Source: Epiperipatus broadwayi (Eukaryota; Onychophora; Udeonychophora; Euonychophora; Peripatidae). From it: DNA of 64,000 nt. Made by a program: the position numbers and the translations under genes. A model generated the notes under the pieces. It did not search any database. It saw only the letters and a program-made list of their open reading frames with translations, and was not told the origin of the DNA. The stretch is from positions 32,061,725 through 32,125,724 of the forward strand of contig JAQFVV010000002.1 in the NCBI GenBank assembly GCA_028023455.1, written 5' to 3'. Position 1 is the first letter of the stretch. Each line of letters begins with the position of its first letter. Positions 37,086-47,030 of this stretch are shown here, piece after piece.

Positions 37086-37317
37086 ATTACAAATATTTAT
37101 TGCATAGCTACTGCAGAACCTTTGTCTTAATTGAAAGTGATTATTCAAAAACAAGTATTCAAAATCTAATCCTAACCTAATGAATCACTATTCATCTGTT
37201 TCTGTTTTAGAAAAAAAAACTTTGCTGAGAATTAATCCAGAAACATATAATATAATACTAAATCATCTATGCACTTTATTACTATTTCACAATGCTTGAA
37301 TTATCACGCTCTTTGAC

Positions 37318-37358
37318 AGTTTTGATTGCTTCAGCAATCTTCTTCAGAACTACAACAT
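37318..37358 (-). ncRNA. Hammerhead-like motif in PLE pseudo-LTR, left arm
   Basis: CUGAAGA, stem GAUUGC-UGAA-GCAAUC (6 bp), AAAA for GAAA, then ACUGUCAAAGAG. Mirror of the motif at 39180; inactive by the G12 change. Confidence 0.4.
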
Positions 37359-37434
37359 CACATGACCACCACTTCTTATGCTTGCATATAACTGTTGTTG
37401 TGTGGCAATATGTATAGTGAGTTTTGCCTGTTTT
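37357..37434. mobile_element. 78-bp mini-insertion of family A ends (9-bp TSD)
   Basis: Flanked by AACTACAAC (37348-37356 and 37435-37443); the uninterrupted sequence exists in the partner arm near 39165. The insert is the family A outer end (ATCACATGACCACC...) joined to its inverse (AGTGAGTTTTGCCTG). Confidence 0.72.
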
Positions 37435-37858
37435 AACTACAACATAATACAAATATATGAATATAAATATACATAAACATATAATTGACTTTCTATATAT
37501 ACATTTTATAATCATCTTTTATTACCTTTTAAATATTATATATTATACCCTTTTTACATTCTATATTTATTAATTAAACCTCCTATAATCATATATAATC
37601 TATTTTTATTTTTTACGTTACTCTTATTATTTTTTAAATATTTAACACTTAACTTAATATCTTTTATACTTTGCAATAATTTATTCATTTTATTAACAAT
37701 CAATATTTATAATTTATTCATTCAATAATTTATAATTTACTTTAATCTATATTACTATTTTAAACATATTTTTACCCACCTTTCATTTATATCTCCAAAC
37801 ATCAAGTGCTAAATTCAAATTTTAAAAATTTACAATTATAGTTTTAATTATAAATTTA

Positions 37859-38268
37859 TTTAATGCACATTGATTACGTAAGTAATATTTACTAATGCAA
37901 TAAACCTAAAGCTTGTGCGGTTAAAAATGCGAAGGTAGGGACCTCTACAGGTCTTAACCACAAGCTTATGACTTTAAATTATCGTAATAGATTTCTAACT
38001 ATAAGATCTTTCCATTGACTCGTAAATTGAAAGATTTCACGAGTATTAACATATAATAGGAATTATGGACGTAATCAGTGAAGTATTAAATGGCTTCTCG
38101 CTTTCAGATCTAACCGCTTCAGCTTCACCTATTTATATAAAAAGTAGATTGAAGTAAAGAAGTTCCCCTCTTTTCTTCCAATGCATAAGCTTGTGGTTAA
38201 GACCTGTAGAAATCTCTACCTTCACATTTTTAACCGCACAAGCTTTAGGTTTATTGCCTTAGTAAATA
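37859..38268. mobile_element. Snapback insertion 2 (13-bp TSD)
   Basis: Duplications AATTATAGTTTTA lie at each side (about 37846-37858 and 38272-38284). An unpaired head with AATTTATTTAATGCACA is followed by a palindrome whose arms read AAACCTAAAGCTTGTGCGG and its inverse at about 38230-38255. Confidence 0.68.
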
Positions 38269-38412
38269 TTAATTATAGTTTTAGTAGTTCCCTCTAAATT
38301 TTACACTTATATTATTAGTAGCTCCCTCTTCCTATTTTTATATAACTAAATCTTTTAATTTTTTATTTTTTACTTTATATCAAAATTTTTTTCAGGCCCA
38401 AATTTAAATAGC

Positions 38413-38640
38413 CTATTTTATTTTTCTATCCCTTTTATTATCTGCAAATTGTATCATCCTTATAAAATCCTTTTCGAACTCATGTCCTGTTTCCAATTTG
38501 TGTGAATATATCGGTAAATTTTTATCATATTTATGTTGTAATAGTCTTATATATATTGAATTTTTTGTTTCTCCTACATAATTTATTTTTATATTATTAA
38601 TTTGACACTTTTACAATTAATCTCATATAATCTATTTATT
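38413..38640 (-). pseudogene. PLE GIY-YIG endonuclease domain
   Basis: Open in one frame to a stop at 38413: KCQINNIK (the Cys of the usual C..C), NYVGETKNS (YIG.T), IRLLQHKY (R...H), HKLETGHEFEKDF (H....GH) and MIQFAD. It has the full C-terminal motif order except the GIY first box. No RT remains upstream. Confidence 0.8.
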
Positions 38641-39179
38641 TCATTATCTGAATTTTTATTATAAATACTAATATACTTATTTTCTAAAATACTAATTATA
38701 TTTTTTCTCTTTTTATTAACTACTTTAACATTTAATACGTTATAAAAATTTTTAATAATATAAGTGTAAAATTTAAAGAGGAAGCTACTAAAACTATAAT
38801 TGTAAATTTTTAAAATTTGAATTTAGAAGTTGAGGTTTGGAGATATAAATGATAGGTGGGTAAAAATATGTTTAAAATAGTAATATTATAGATTAAAGTA
38901 AATTATAAATATTGATTGTTAATAAAATTAATAATAATGTAAAGTATAAAAGATATTAAGTTAGAGTTAAATATTTAAAGAATAATAAGAATAACATAAA
39001 AAATAATATATATATATGATTATAGGTTTTAATTAATAAATATAGAATGTAAAAAGGGTAAAATATATAATATTTAAAGGGTAATAAATAAATGGTGATT
39101 ATAAGATGTGTATACAGAATGTAAATTATATATTCATGCATATTTATATTCATATATTTGTATTATGTTGTAGTTCTGA

Positions 39180-39218
39180 AGAAGATTGCTAGGGCAATTG
39201 AAACTGACAAAGTGTGGT
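39180..39218 (+). ncRNA. Hammerhead-like motif in PLE pseudo-LTR, right arm
   Basis: CUGAAGA, stem AUUGC-UAGG-GCAAU, GAAA, stem III ACU-GACAA-AGU. Core boxes are intact, but position 17 would be G and no stem I is visible, so cleavage is unlikely. Confidence 0.45.
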
Positions 39219-39402
39219 GGTTAAAGCATTGTAAAACAGTAATAAAGTGCATAGATGATTTAGTATTATATTATATACATTTGACAATGCAATAAGAAAG
39301 ATTATTATACTTCTTGAATCCAGAATCAGTTAGTTCTTGAATCTGTCATTCTATTAGTGCCCTCTCTGGTATATAAATTACAATAAGTCTAAAAATTCTT
39401 AC

Positions 39403-39546
39403 ATGTATCCTCATTCCTGTGACTACTGGGTAATTGCCAAGAAAGGCATGATCATGGCCAAGAATGGTAACAAGATGACCAGAAGGAACATATACTTCCA
39501 GTTGCTGCAAATGAGCAGGTACACCTGTTAGAAGTTCAACTCGCAT
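39403..39546 (-). CDS. TBCB: Tubulin-folding cofactor B, exon 2 (rest of Ubl domain)
   Basis: Exactly 48 codons in phase 0 between an AG acceptor (TTTTTAAG) and a GTAAGA donor. The peptide starts MRVELLTGVP and ends in a GMRIH motif, with LEVY and the sequence AFLGNYPV between. These are the TBCB Ubl hallmarks: '(C)KLELVVG.PA....LELY', 'ALLGSYPVDDG.RIHV'. Joined to the 46.9-kb exon it gives a continuous 90-residue N-terminal Ubl region. Codon use is less AT-extreme than the surroundings (GCC, GGC, CAG), as expected of a selected exon. The ATG at its start is an internal Met codon, not the initiation site. Exons for the central part and the CAP-Gly domain were looked for by eye at lower coordinates and not recognised. 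Confidence 0.85.
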
Positions 39547-39991
39547 CTTAAAAATATATAAATACATGTATAAAATTACATGTGATTCTTAGAAGTAAAT
39601 ATTAACAAATACATTGATTTATAAATATCACTTTACAACAGTTTCATTATCTACAATCTGAAACTAACGTTAATGAAGAAAAATTATTCTTAATAATTTT
39701 CAAATCACCTCAAACAGTATTTCACATTTATGTCAATTTAAATCTAAAATATCTACGCAGCTTGGCATAGTTGTAAAGCAATTTGGGATCAGGAACCTTG
39801 ATTAACCCCTTTATTATTTTCATTTGTTCTGTATCTTACCTTTAACCCCTTTTCTTCATTTTCTATTTCTCCCTTTTTCCTATTTTGAGCTTATCACGTC
39901 TTATGAACTCACAAGCAATAAAAACATTTGCTTTTTCTTATTTTTAAAGACTTATGAATGTATTACACATTTGAACTGTGGTATAATTTAT

Positions 39992-40644
39992 GATATTTGT
40001 GAGTTTTCAAGTAAAACAAGATAGTACCCTTTATTTTTGATAAATGTACAGTTTCAAGGGCCTATAATCTACTGAAGATGTGTTAGTTGTTAAATTAAAA
40101 CAAAATTAATAAATCGATTGTTAAATTTAAAAAAAGGAATAAATTTGATAAATTTCATTAAGAAGCTGTATTTGAATTTTTTATTTATTTATGAGACTCT
40201 CTTAATAGTCATACTTTGGTTCAATTCATCATATTTCTTTGCACCAGTTTTCTTCTTTTTTTTTTTTGATAAATTGTTATAATGATAAAAATTTGGCACT
40301 TTCTTGTCTCAGAACATGATGCAGTGGACTATTTCCAAATGGTCACAATATGATTGCATGCCACCGACATGAATAAAATGTAAATATTGTATTTATATAT
40401 ATTTTTCAGTTTTCCAATAATAAGTTAACCCAAAAAAAAAAAGAAAAGAATCCGTAAATATTGTAATTAATTTTACTACAATAATTTTTTTTTAAATAAC
40501 AATAATAAAAAATAAAACGTAATTATTAAATACAACATCTCCTAGCAGACATTTTTTTGTAAACATTTTTTGGGGGCCCTGAATCTGTACATTTATCAAA
40601 AATACAAGCTGCCATCTTGGTTTACTTGAAAATTCACAAATACC
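39992..40644. mobile_element. MITE with about 80-bp TIRs and 8-bp TSD, copy 2
   Basis: 653 bp, ends GATATTTGTGAG...CACAAATACC, flanked by perfect TAATTTAT (39984-39991, 40645-40652). Same TIRs and interior as 29775-30430. It sits in TBCB intron 1. Confidence 0.85.
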
Positions 40645-41699
40645 TAATTTATATTAAAAATTGGTTTTAAATTTAGATTAAATTTTAAGTAGACACTGTA
40701 TATACAAAATATGGAAAATAATTCATTTTTTTCTTAATCAGAAATTGGTTTATTAATAGGTGAATTTATATATTTAAAAAAATTATTTTATTAAAAATAC
40801 TATTTGAAAATAAAATCCATTCTATTTTAGCGAAAAAAAATTCATTTCTGTAATTTTTTAGATGTGTTCAACAATATCACTTCATAATTCACACTTGTAT
40901 TTATAACATAGTTGTATGTTATTTTAATAGACTAAAATAAGATTTACCAAAAATATTTCACCCTCCTCATAAACACACATTAACAATAAAAGTTTTGTAT
41001 CTCCAGAAAGAGAGCACGCAAACATACAATTTATCTGTAGCAATAACGAACAATGTTAGATTTATTAGCAATGAATGAATATGAGCGAGTTTATTTTTGA
41101 CTGACCAAATGTGATAATTCTGATTCTACGCTAAATCGCAATCTATTTGTTTCTACTGTGTCTCAAATGATACCACTCAAGCAAGCATCTATTATAAATT
41201 AAATAAACACCAAGTCAAACTAAAACTAAACAAAAAGTTTATTTACTTTTAAAGAAATAATTAAATAATGTATAATTATTGATAGTTTGTTTTACTCTTG
41301 AAATTGATTAATATACATCGTCATGTGGGAATAAGTTATTTCCACACACAGCAATACTAATAATATAGTCCGCATATCTGTAAGTTTCCATTATTAAGAT
41401 TGTCCACACATAAATATTATAACTATACCATGACAGCCTTATATTCAATTTTACCAACTGTAAGCCACTAGTCTTTTTTTACCAGTCCATTGATGTTTAT
41501 AAAACATCTCAGATTTAGCTCATGTTTTTTTCCTCTCACAGCTCTTTCTCTCTCTGCTCATTTGTACTATAAAGCTTATTATCATATTAACAACTTCATT
41601 ACTATTCAATATAACAGTGATGTGAGCTAATTTTTTTTTGACTGCAAATTATAATAAAGGTAATAATAATTATTTACTGTATGCACATGATTATAAAAT

Positions 41700-42050
41700 T
41701 TTAACAAACATGGATTTGACAACAAAATTGGCAAACAAGGATTTTGAACGTGCCATCATCAGATTTTCAATGATATAGATGGCTGAAGAGTTGGAGAGTG
41801 GAGAAGATTCAAGCCTGCCCATTAAAATTTGAAGATTTACTATGTTAATATAAAACAAACACTGATTATATATATGTACGAAAGATGATCCAAATGAACT
41901 GATGAATGCTTATCAGCATGAAATATGTATATTGGAGATCATTTATCTTTTTCACATGTATGTGGTCATGTATATTGGTTATATAAGATGGAATAGATGA
42001 CTAAAGGCAGATTGAAAGTCTGGGTTCAAATCTCTAATTACATCTAGTGT
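41700..42050 (+). repeat. Family B ribozyme SINE-like repeat, copy 3
   Basis: Full-length family B from AACATGGATTTGAC to GGGTTCAAATCTC. Antisense to TBCB, in intron 1. Confidence 0.7.
41884..41943 (+). ncRNA. Hammerhead ribozyme motif, core intact (family B)
   Basis: Distal stem I GAUGAUC/GAUCAUU (7 bp), CUGAUGA, stem II AUGCU-UAUC-AGCAU (5 perfect pairs), GAAA, short stem III before UUGG. Proximal stem I is weakened (UGAA instead of CCAA opposite UUGG). Catalytic residues are all present. Confidence 0.68.
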
Positions 42051-42175
42051 AAACAAAGCAAAACTCTCCTTACAGTAGTGCCACCCTGTGCCAACCAGCA
42101 CAACTGTATGGAGAGTTTTGCTTTGTTTATAAACAACTATGTGCTAGTATGAGATAGTGATCATGTGATGTATAT
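42050..42175. repeat. Short family A hairpin, 27-bp arms
   Basis: Arms 42050-42076 and 42103-42129 (TAAACAAAGCAAAACTCTCC and inverse) with one or two mismatches, then GTGATCATGTGATG. A minimal family A derivative without ribozyme. Confidence 0.75.
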
Positions 42176-42454
42176 CTAGTGTATAAATCAATTAGAGTAA
42201 TATAATCCATATAGCTCGGAAAAAACTACAAGGCTTGGAAATCACTCGGTAATCTTGCCCTTAAAATGAAAAAAAAATGAAGAATCAAGGATACCTTCAG
42301 AAAAAAGATATGTAAAATTTCTAATGACTGTGGTCTTTGACAGAATAGATGTTAGTTAGTGTGTTAGTTTAAATTTAGTATTCATAAATCTGGTTAGATC
42401 ATCAATCACACAAAAAAGAGAGAATACCAGGCAAAACATTAGGTTCTAATAAAA

Positions 42455-42605
42455 TCATCAAAACATCACATGATCAAATTTCATGTCCTTACACATGCTG
42501 TTAATAAGAGTACCAAACTCCCCATACAAGTGCAAGTATTCCTGAATCCATTGATTATGAAGTCTTGTACTTGGTGGCACTACTGTATGGAGAGTTTGGC
42601 ACATT
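42455..42605. repeat. Truncated family A element
   Basis: CATCACATGATCA, a GCTGTT block and the inverted pair CAAACTCCCCATACA / TGTATGGAGAGTTTGG without ribozyme. Confidence 0.6.
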
Positions 42606-43369
42606 TGTGGTATGAGATAAGGTTAGAAACAAGAATGGATGGTGGCTATAGTGTATATGGCTACTGAAGATAGTCAAACTAATAGAATGAAACAGTAGCA
42701 TTGATGAATACGTAGTTAAGGTTATACAGTTTTTTAAAAAGGGAAAGAAAATAATGGTTATAGAGAATATGAATGGGCATATTGAAGAAATTGCTGATGT
42801 GGATAACAAGAATGGACAGTTTTTGAAAAGGTTTTTGTCAGAGAGTAAATTTGAGCATTGGAAATTTATCAAATATTTATGAGGGACAATATACATGGTC
42901 TAGAAATAATATATTTCACACAATAGATTATGTATTAGTAGAGAAAGAGGGAATGAATAAAATACAGAAAAATTAAAGTGTTTGATAATAAAGAGAGAGT
43001 ATATAATGATGATAAATTCTATATAATAGAAATGGTTAGTAATGTGATGGAAAATTGTAATAAAAGTAGAATGAAAGATGTGAATGGAGAAGGAATGATA
43101 AGAGTAAGTTAGAAGAATATAAAATAAAAGTAGAAAAAATCATGAAAGGGTTTGAACAATTTGGGATGAATATAAGGACTGGTTGTGAAGAAGTAGAAAA
43201 AGTGGTAAATAGGATTTTAGGTGAGAATATTCAGAAGAATAAAAGTAATAGAAAAGTGAGAATTAGTAAAACTGTAAAAGAGAAAAAAAGCATGCAGAGA
43301 ATATAAATGTGCTATTAAAAACAAAGAAAGTAAAACAGATGTTAATATTAAATGGGAAAAGTATTTAAA

Positions 43370-43466
43370 AAAAAGAAGTTGGCTAAAATAGATAATTATA
43401 GAGAGAGAATGAAATTAAAAAAGAAGTTGGCTAAAATAGATAATTATATAGAGAGAATGAAATTAA
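43370..43466 (+). repeat. Tandem 48-bp duplication inside the LINE
   Basis: AAGAAGTTGGCTAAAATAGA...AGAGAGAATGAAATTA occurs twice, the second copy 2 bp longer. Confidence 0.8.
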
Positions 43467-44201
43467 ATAGTAAATTATTGGATGATATTAATAATAGTGG
43501 AAGAGATAGGGTAAAAAATTTTGGAAATATATTAAAGAAAAAAATGTAGGGGAGAGAGAAATAGTATTATTAGATGAGGAAAAAGAGTGTAGCTCTAGAG
43601 AAGTATTAGAGACAATCTTCAATAAGTACGTAATGAATATAGAAAAGATGTTAGATGTGAAAGACAGTGATAACAAATATAAAAGCATATAGTAATGGAA
43701 ATAATAGGTTTACAGAAAATAAATTGAATGAGATAGGGAAGAAATGGAAAAGTGGAAAGGCAAGAGATTAGATTGGTGGGCAGCAGAGATGATGAATTTA
43801 GGAAATAGGACCAAATTAAATCTATTATCATGCTTTAATAAGATGTCACAGAAGAGAAAATTTCCAGATAGCTAAAATAATACAAGGATCATAGTAAACA
43901 ATCATAGACTGTTAGTGATAAAGTTTTTGCATATATGGTAGCTGGAAGGGTCACAAAATGGATGAAAGAAAATAATATTGTGGGAGAAATGCAAGGGGAT
44001 TGTCAATCGGATAGGTATATAGGAAATAGTTTATTTGTAGTCACACAACTTATAGATATGAGTAGGAATACAAGTATGCAGTTATATATGGTCTTTATAG
44101 ATACAGAGAAGGCGTAAGATAGAATAAATAGAAATAGATTATGGGTAAGTTTAGTAAATTTGGGAATTAATGGGGCTTTAGTGGATATTATTGAGAGCTT
44201 G

Positions 44202-44459
44202 TATATATATTAATTTATTAAGTGCAAGCAGATGATATCATAATATGAAAGGCTGCAATCTTTGACAGAAGTGCCTTAAATATGCTTATAAACAGTGAAT
44301 CAGATGTAATAATGACTGCATAGGAAACCATCCTTTTCTCATAAAATCTCTGCCTTGTGTTTTGACTTGAGGATTTCCTATACAGTCATTATTACATCTG
44401 ATTGGCGGTCATATAAGCATTTTTAAGATGCTTCTGTCAAAGGTTACAACCTTTCACAT
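44202..44459. mobile_element. Snapback insertion 3 (16-bp TSD) inside the LINE RT
   Basis: 258 bp between TATTATTGAGAGCTTG (44186-44201) and TATTATTAAGAGCTTG (44460-44475), one mismatch. Unpaired head with AATTTATTAAGTGCA, then a palindrome with about 90-bp arms (GAAAGGCTGCAATCTTTGACAG... / CTGTCAAAGGTTACAACCTTTC). It splits RT between motif A and the QG box. Confidence 0.8.
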
Positions 44460-46266
44460 TATTATTAAGAGCTTGAATGAAAATAATTGCTATACATATC
44501 AATTAGATAATATAGAATCAGTTAAAGTTAAAAATGGAATGGGACTAAAGCAAGGATGCCTTATATAATCTATTTTGTTTTTGTTATATTTGAGAGAAAT
44601 TGAGAGAGCAAATAGAAAGATTAGGAAGAGGGACAGAGAATCCATTAATAGGTAGCAGGGTAGTATATACATTATCGGGTCTTTTGTTTGCAGATGATGT
44701 CTGCTTGTGCATAGAAAAAAGAGAAGATATGGAAGTTATGTTGAGGACATGCACAAGGGTGGGTAAAGAGACGGGTAGTGAAGAAAAATCAAAAGTAATG
44801 ATGATTAATACTGGGGAAAGAGAAGATAAAGAATTTTTATTGGGGATATAAAGTTAAGAATGGTGAATAGGTATAACTATTTGGGAATCATCTTAAGTAG
44901 TCAGAAAAATTGTTTGGATGAATGGGAGAAAAAATTGATAAATGAAGCAAAGAAAAAGACTGATAAATAAATTAACAGTGTTTTCATATAATAAATATTA
45001 TGTAGCTAGAAGTGGCAGTAGCAGGGTAATCATTGGTAATGATGTGTTATGGGTTAGTAAAGGGGTGTTAGATTACTTAGAAAAAGTACAAAGAGAAATA
45101 TAAGGACATGTATTTAGATGCAGATGTGTGAATGGCAGAAGAGGTAATTCAAGGAGAAATGGAATGGTCAAGTTTTTATATGAGAGATGCAAAAAGCAAA
45201 ATGAAAATGTTCAATAGATTGCAATTTATGGATAATAAGAGACTAGCTAAAATAGTATTTAACTGAATGAGTAAAGGACAGGAAACAAGATGGGTGAGAA
45301 ACATAGTATGGTAAGCAGAAGATTTGGATAAAGACTTTATGTCTGTATACTTATACAAAAGATGGGATGATTGTATTAGAGGAATTGTTGAGTGTTATAG
45401 TAGCAAGGAATAGAAGAATAGATGCATTAATAAAAAAATATGAAGTTGGAGAGATGGAGCTCTAGTATGGAGAGTAAAATAACTTTAAATATATAGAAAT
45501 AAATAGAATATTGCATGTGAGGTAATTTATGATAATATCAAGGAAAGTAGTTTACTGTTTAAGGACCAAACAGCATTTTTAGCAACAAGGAAATATACAC
45601 AAAAAAGGAAAAATATAGGTGATTTAGTCTGCAAGTGATGTAAGAAAGCATAGAAAATATTAGGCATTTGTTAACTGAATGTAAATACCTATAAGCAGAA
45701 TGGGTATAAATATTGAAGTTGTGGGAACATAAATATACAGAAAGTGGGTTCTTGGTTTTTATATAATGTGGAAATGGGATGGAGCAGGATAGAGAATATG
45801 GAGAAAACTTAGGGTGGGGAATGGAAAGGGAAGCTAAGGTGGCTAACAGGTGTCTCTGGTTGGTAGTGCATCACATCACATTACTATTAGTATAAATGAA
45901 TATTTAGAAAAGTATAAATAAAATTTGATTTTTTTCTAAAAACATTTAACTACTTGATACAAATAGTCCAACATATAACTATATTTATATATAAGTTGCA
46001 AATTCCCATTTATTTGCTAAAACTACCAAAATATTACTTGTTTTTCCATTTATAAATACATACAAAATTACAAAAATATATATTTCTCTTTTTGTTTTTT
46101 GGAAAATATATTAATGCATTAACATTTCACACATTTCTGAATATTCAAGATCGCAGAAAATATTACTTTAACTGTATTTATAAATAATAATTTTATAGAT
46201 ATAATAAACACCTCCATACTTCCCCATTCTTTTTAAATTCATATAAAGATACAATAAAAAAACAAA

Positions 46267-46320
46267 TGACCCCCAAAATGCATTTCGTGCTGAACCAGCA
46301 CTCATCAGTTGCCCAGGTCA
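46267..46320 (-). ncRNA. Type-I hammerhead ribozyme, intact core, in TBCB intron 1 (sense)
   Basis: Self-cleaving RNA motif of 54 nt on the TBCB transcript strand. Reading 5' to 3': distal stem I UGACC/GGUCA (5 bp), internal loop UGGG/GG, proximal stem I CAA/UUG, invariant CUGAUGA, stem II GUGCUG-GUU-CAGCAC (6 perfect pairs), invariant GAAA, minimal stem III AUGCAU, then U at position 17, the predicted cleavage position. All core positions (C3-A9, G12-A14, A15.1-U16.1, H17) are present. Stem III is a palindrome too short to close on itself, as in satellite and retrozyme hammerheads that act as dimers. It shares the core and stem II with family B repeats, but the flanks do not look like family B. 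Activity is inferred. Confidence 0.83.
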
Positions 46321-46559
46321 CTATCTCTCATATATATCTCTATTATATGAAGAGTATTTACACAGGAGTTCTACACATCAATCGAAACATTTTTTATCCA
46401 ACAAATAAACAATAAAAATTCAAGTTAACCACCTTTTTAATTGGTATCATTTAAAGGGTAAAAGTTTAAAATTTCAAAATGTTTTTTTTTTACTTACATT
46501 TAAAATATTTACCAGATAATATATATTGTCGATTATTAACTTAAAAACAAATCGATAGG

Positions 46560-46790
46560 ATTTATTGCTCGAAAGTTCATTAAAAATTCCAGCGCTGGAA
46601 GTTTCAGGACTGTACTTAATCCGAGAACCTTAGCTAAATCCCGAGTCTAACTCCATCACCGCACTAAACCACGCAAGACATTAATATAAAAGTGTAGAAA
46701 AAATTGCAATGAAAAGTAATATTGTTTCGGGAGTTGCACAGAGTAGCTTTGGGAATGCGGTTTGTCCGCAACCGTTTGGCCAACATGTGG
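46560..46790. other. GC-richer, CpG-containing block inside intron 1 next to exon 1
   Basis: About 230 bp with many CpG dinucleotides and a higher GC share than the neighbouring DNA, lying 115-345 bp downstream of TBCB exon 1. No ORF, repeat or splice-flanked exon was recognised. It could be an unmethylated promoter-proximal region or a fragment of an unknown repeat. Confidence 0.3.
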
Positions 46791-46904
46791 TATACCAATA
46801 AAACATGAACTAAGTAAAACAGTTATGATAAAAGTAATGTTTTAATGTCAATACAATAATAATAATAAAGTAATTAAAAAAATAAATAGTATCACAGTAC
46901 ATAC

Positions 46905-47030
46905 TTTCAATTCCGCAATAGTTATATTTCTCTGAAATCTTTTCACTACACGCGTTCTATTTACACTACACGTAACCAAAACCTCAACAAAGTTCTGATT
47001 CGCAAAAATAGCATCGAAATTCACATCCAT
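46905..47030 (-). CDS. TBCB: Tubulin-folding cofactor B, exon 1 (start codon, N-terminal Ubl part)
   Basis: This is the first coding exon of a tubulin-specific chaperone B homologue, 42 codons from ATG at 47030. TBCB works with TBCE in folding and dissociating alpha-tubulin in the cytosol. Visible: a short N-terminal leader, then a beta-strand segment (VEVLVTCSVN), a basic stretch (KRFQRN) and TIAELK, matching the TBCB pattern of a first Ubl strand followed by '(K)RY.R.LTIAEFK'. The exon ends after a Lys codon (AAA) at a good donor, GTATGT, in phase 0, and the next exon resumes the domain in phase 0. The ATG is the only one that leads into this frame. About 330 bp of AT-rich DNA separates it from PLE sequence at 47.36 kb, so any promoter is short. 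The assignment rests on remembered family pattern, not on a search. Confidence 0.82.

Larger units (their letters stand above)
37250..39290 (-). mobile_element. Penelope-like element remnant with inverted pseudo-LTRs
   Basis: About 2 kb. Left arm 37250-37857 and right arm about 38784-39290 are inverted copies (each with GCACTTTATTAC / GTAATAAAGTGC, TTCTTCAGAAC / GTTCTGAAGAAG and a 300-bp AT-rich part). Between them, minus strand, lies the C-terminal GIY-YIG domain (38700-38413). Inverted flanking repeats are characteristic of many PLE copies. Two later insertions lie inside: a 78-bp mini-element in the left arm and a snapback at about 37859-38268. Confidence 0.8.
42620..45975 (+). mobile_element. 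I/Nimb- or CR1-like LINE with endonuclease and RT, decayed
   Basis: About 3.3 kb, antisense to TBCB. Endonuclease: MNGHIEE near 42770 (family GDMNGH, here ENMNGH) and TWSRNNIFHTIDYVLV near 42897-42945 (family TW....S.IDYVL). RT: QGDCQSDRYIGN and QLYMVFIDTEKA (43935-44117) with motif A's Asp, DRINRNRLW after a stop, then, past an insertion, a GLKQGCL box near 44545 and GLLFADDVCLC (44600-44851) with the catalytic FADD intact. The 3' tail (45880-45975) recurs elsewhere. Many stops; dead. Confidence 0.82.
39547..46904 (-). other. TBCB: TBCB intron 1
   Basis: About 7.36 kb between the two exons, GT...AG. In transcript order it contains a hammerhead ribozyme in sense orientation (46267-46320), an antisense decayed LINE (about 42.6-45.98 kb) with a foldback insertion, family A and B ribozyme repeats (41.7-42.6 kb) and an 8-bp-TSD MITE (39992-40644). 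40645-41700 holds nothing I recognise. Confidence 0.75.

Noticed and set aside
43488-43831. Minus-strand ORFs at 43488-43688 and 43619-43831
   Set aside because: Antisense shadows of the plus-strand LINE coding region.
46293-46345. Assigning the intronic hammerhead to a family B SINE
   Set aside because: Core and stem II match family B, but the stem I sequences and flanking DNA do not; left unassigned.
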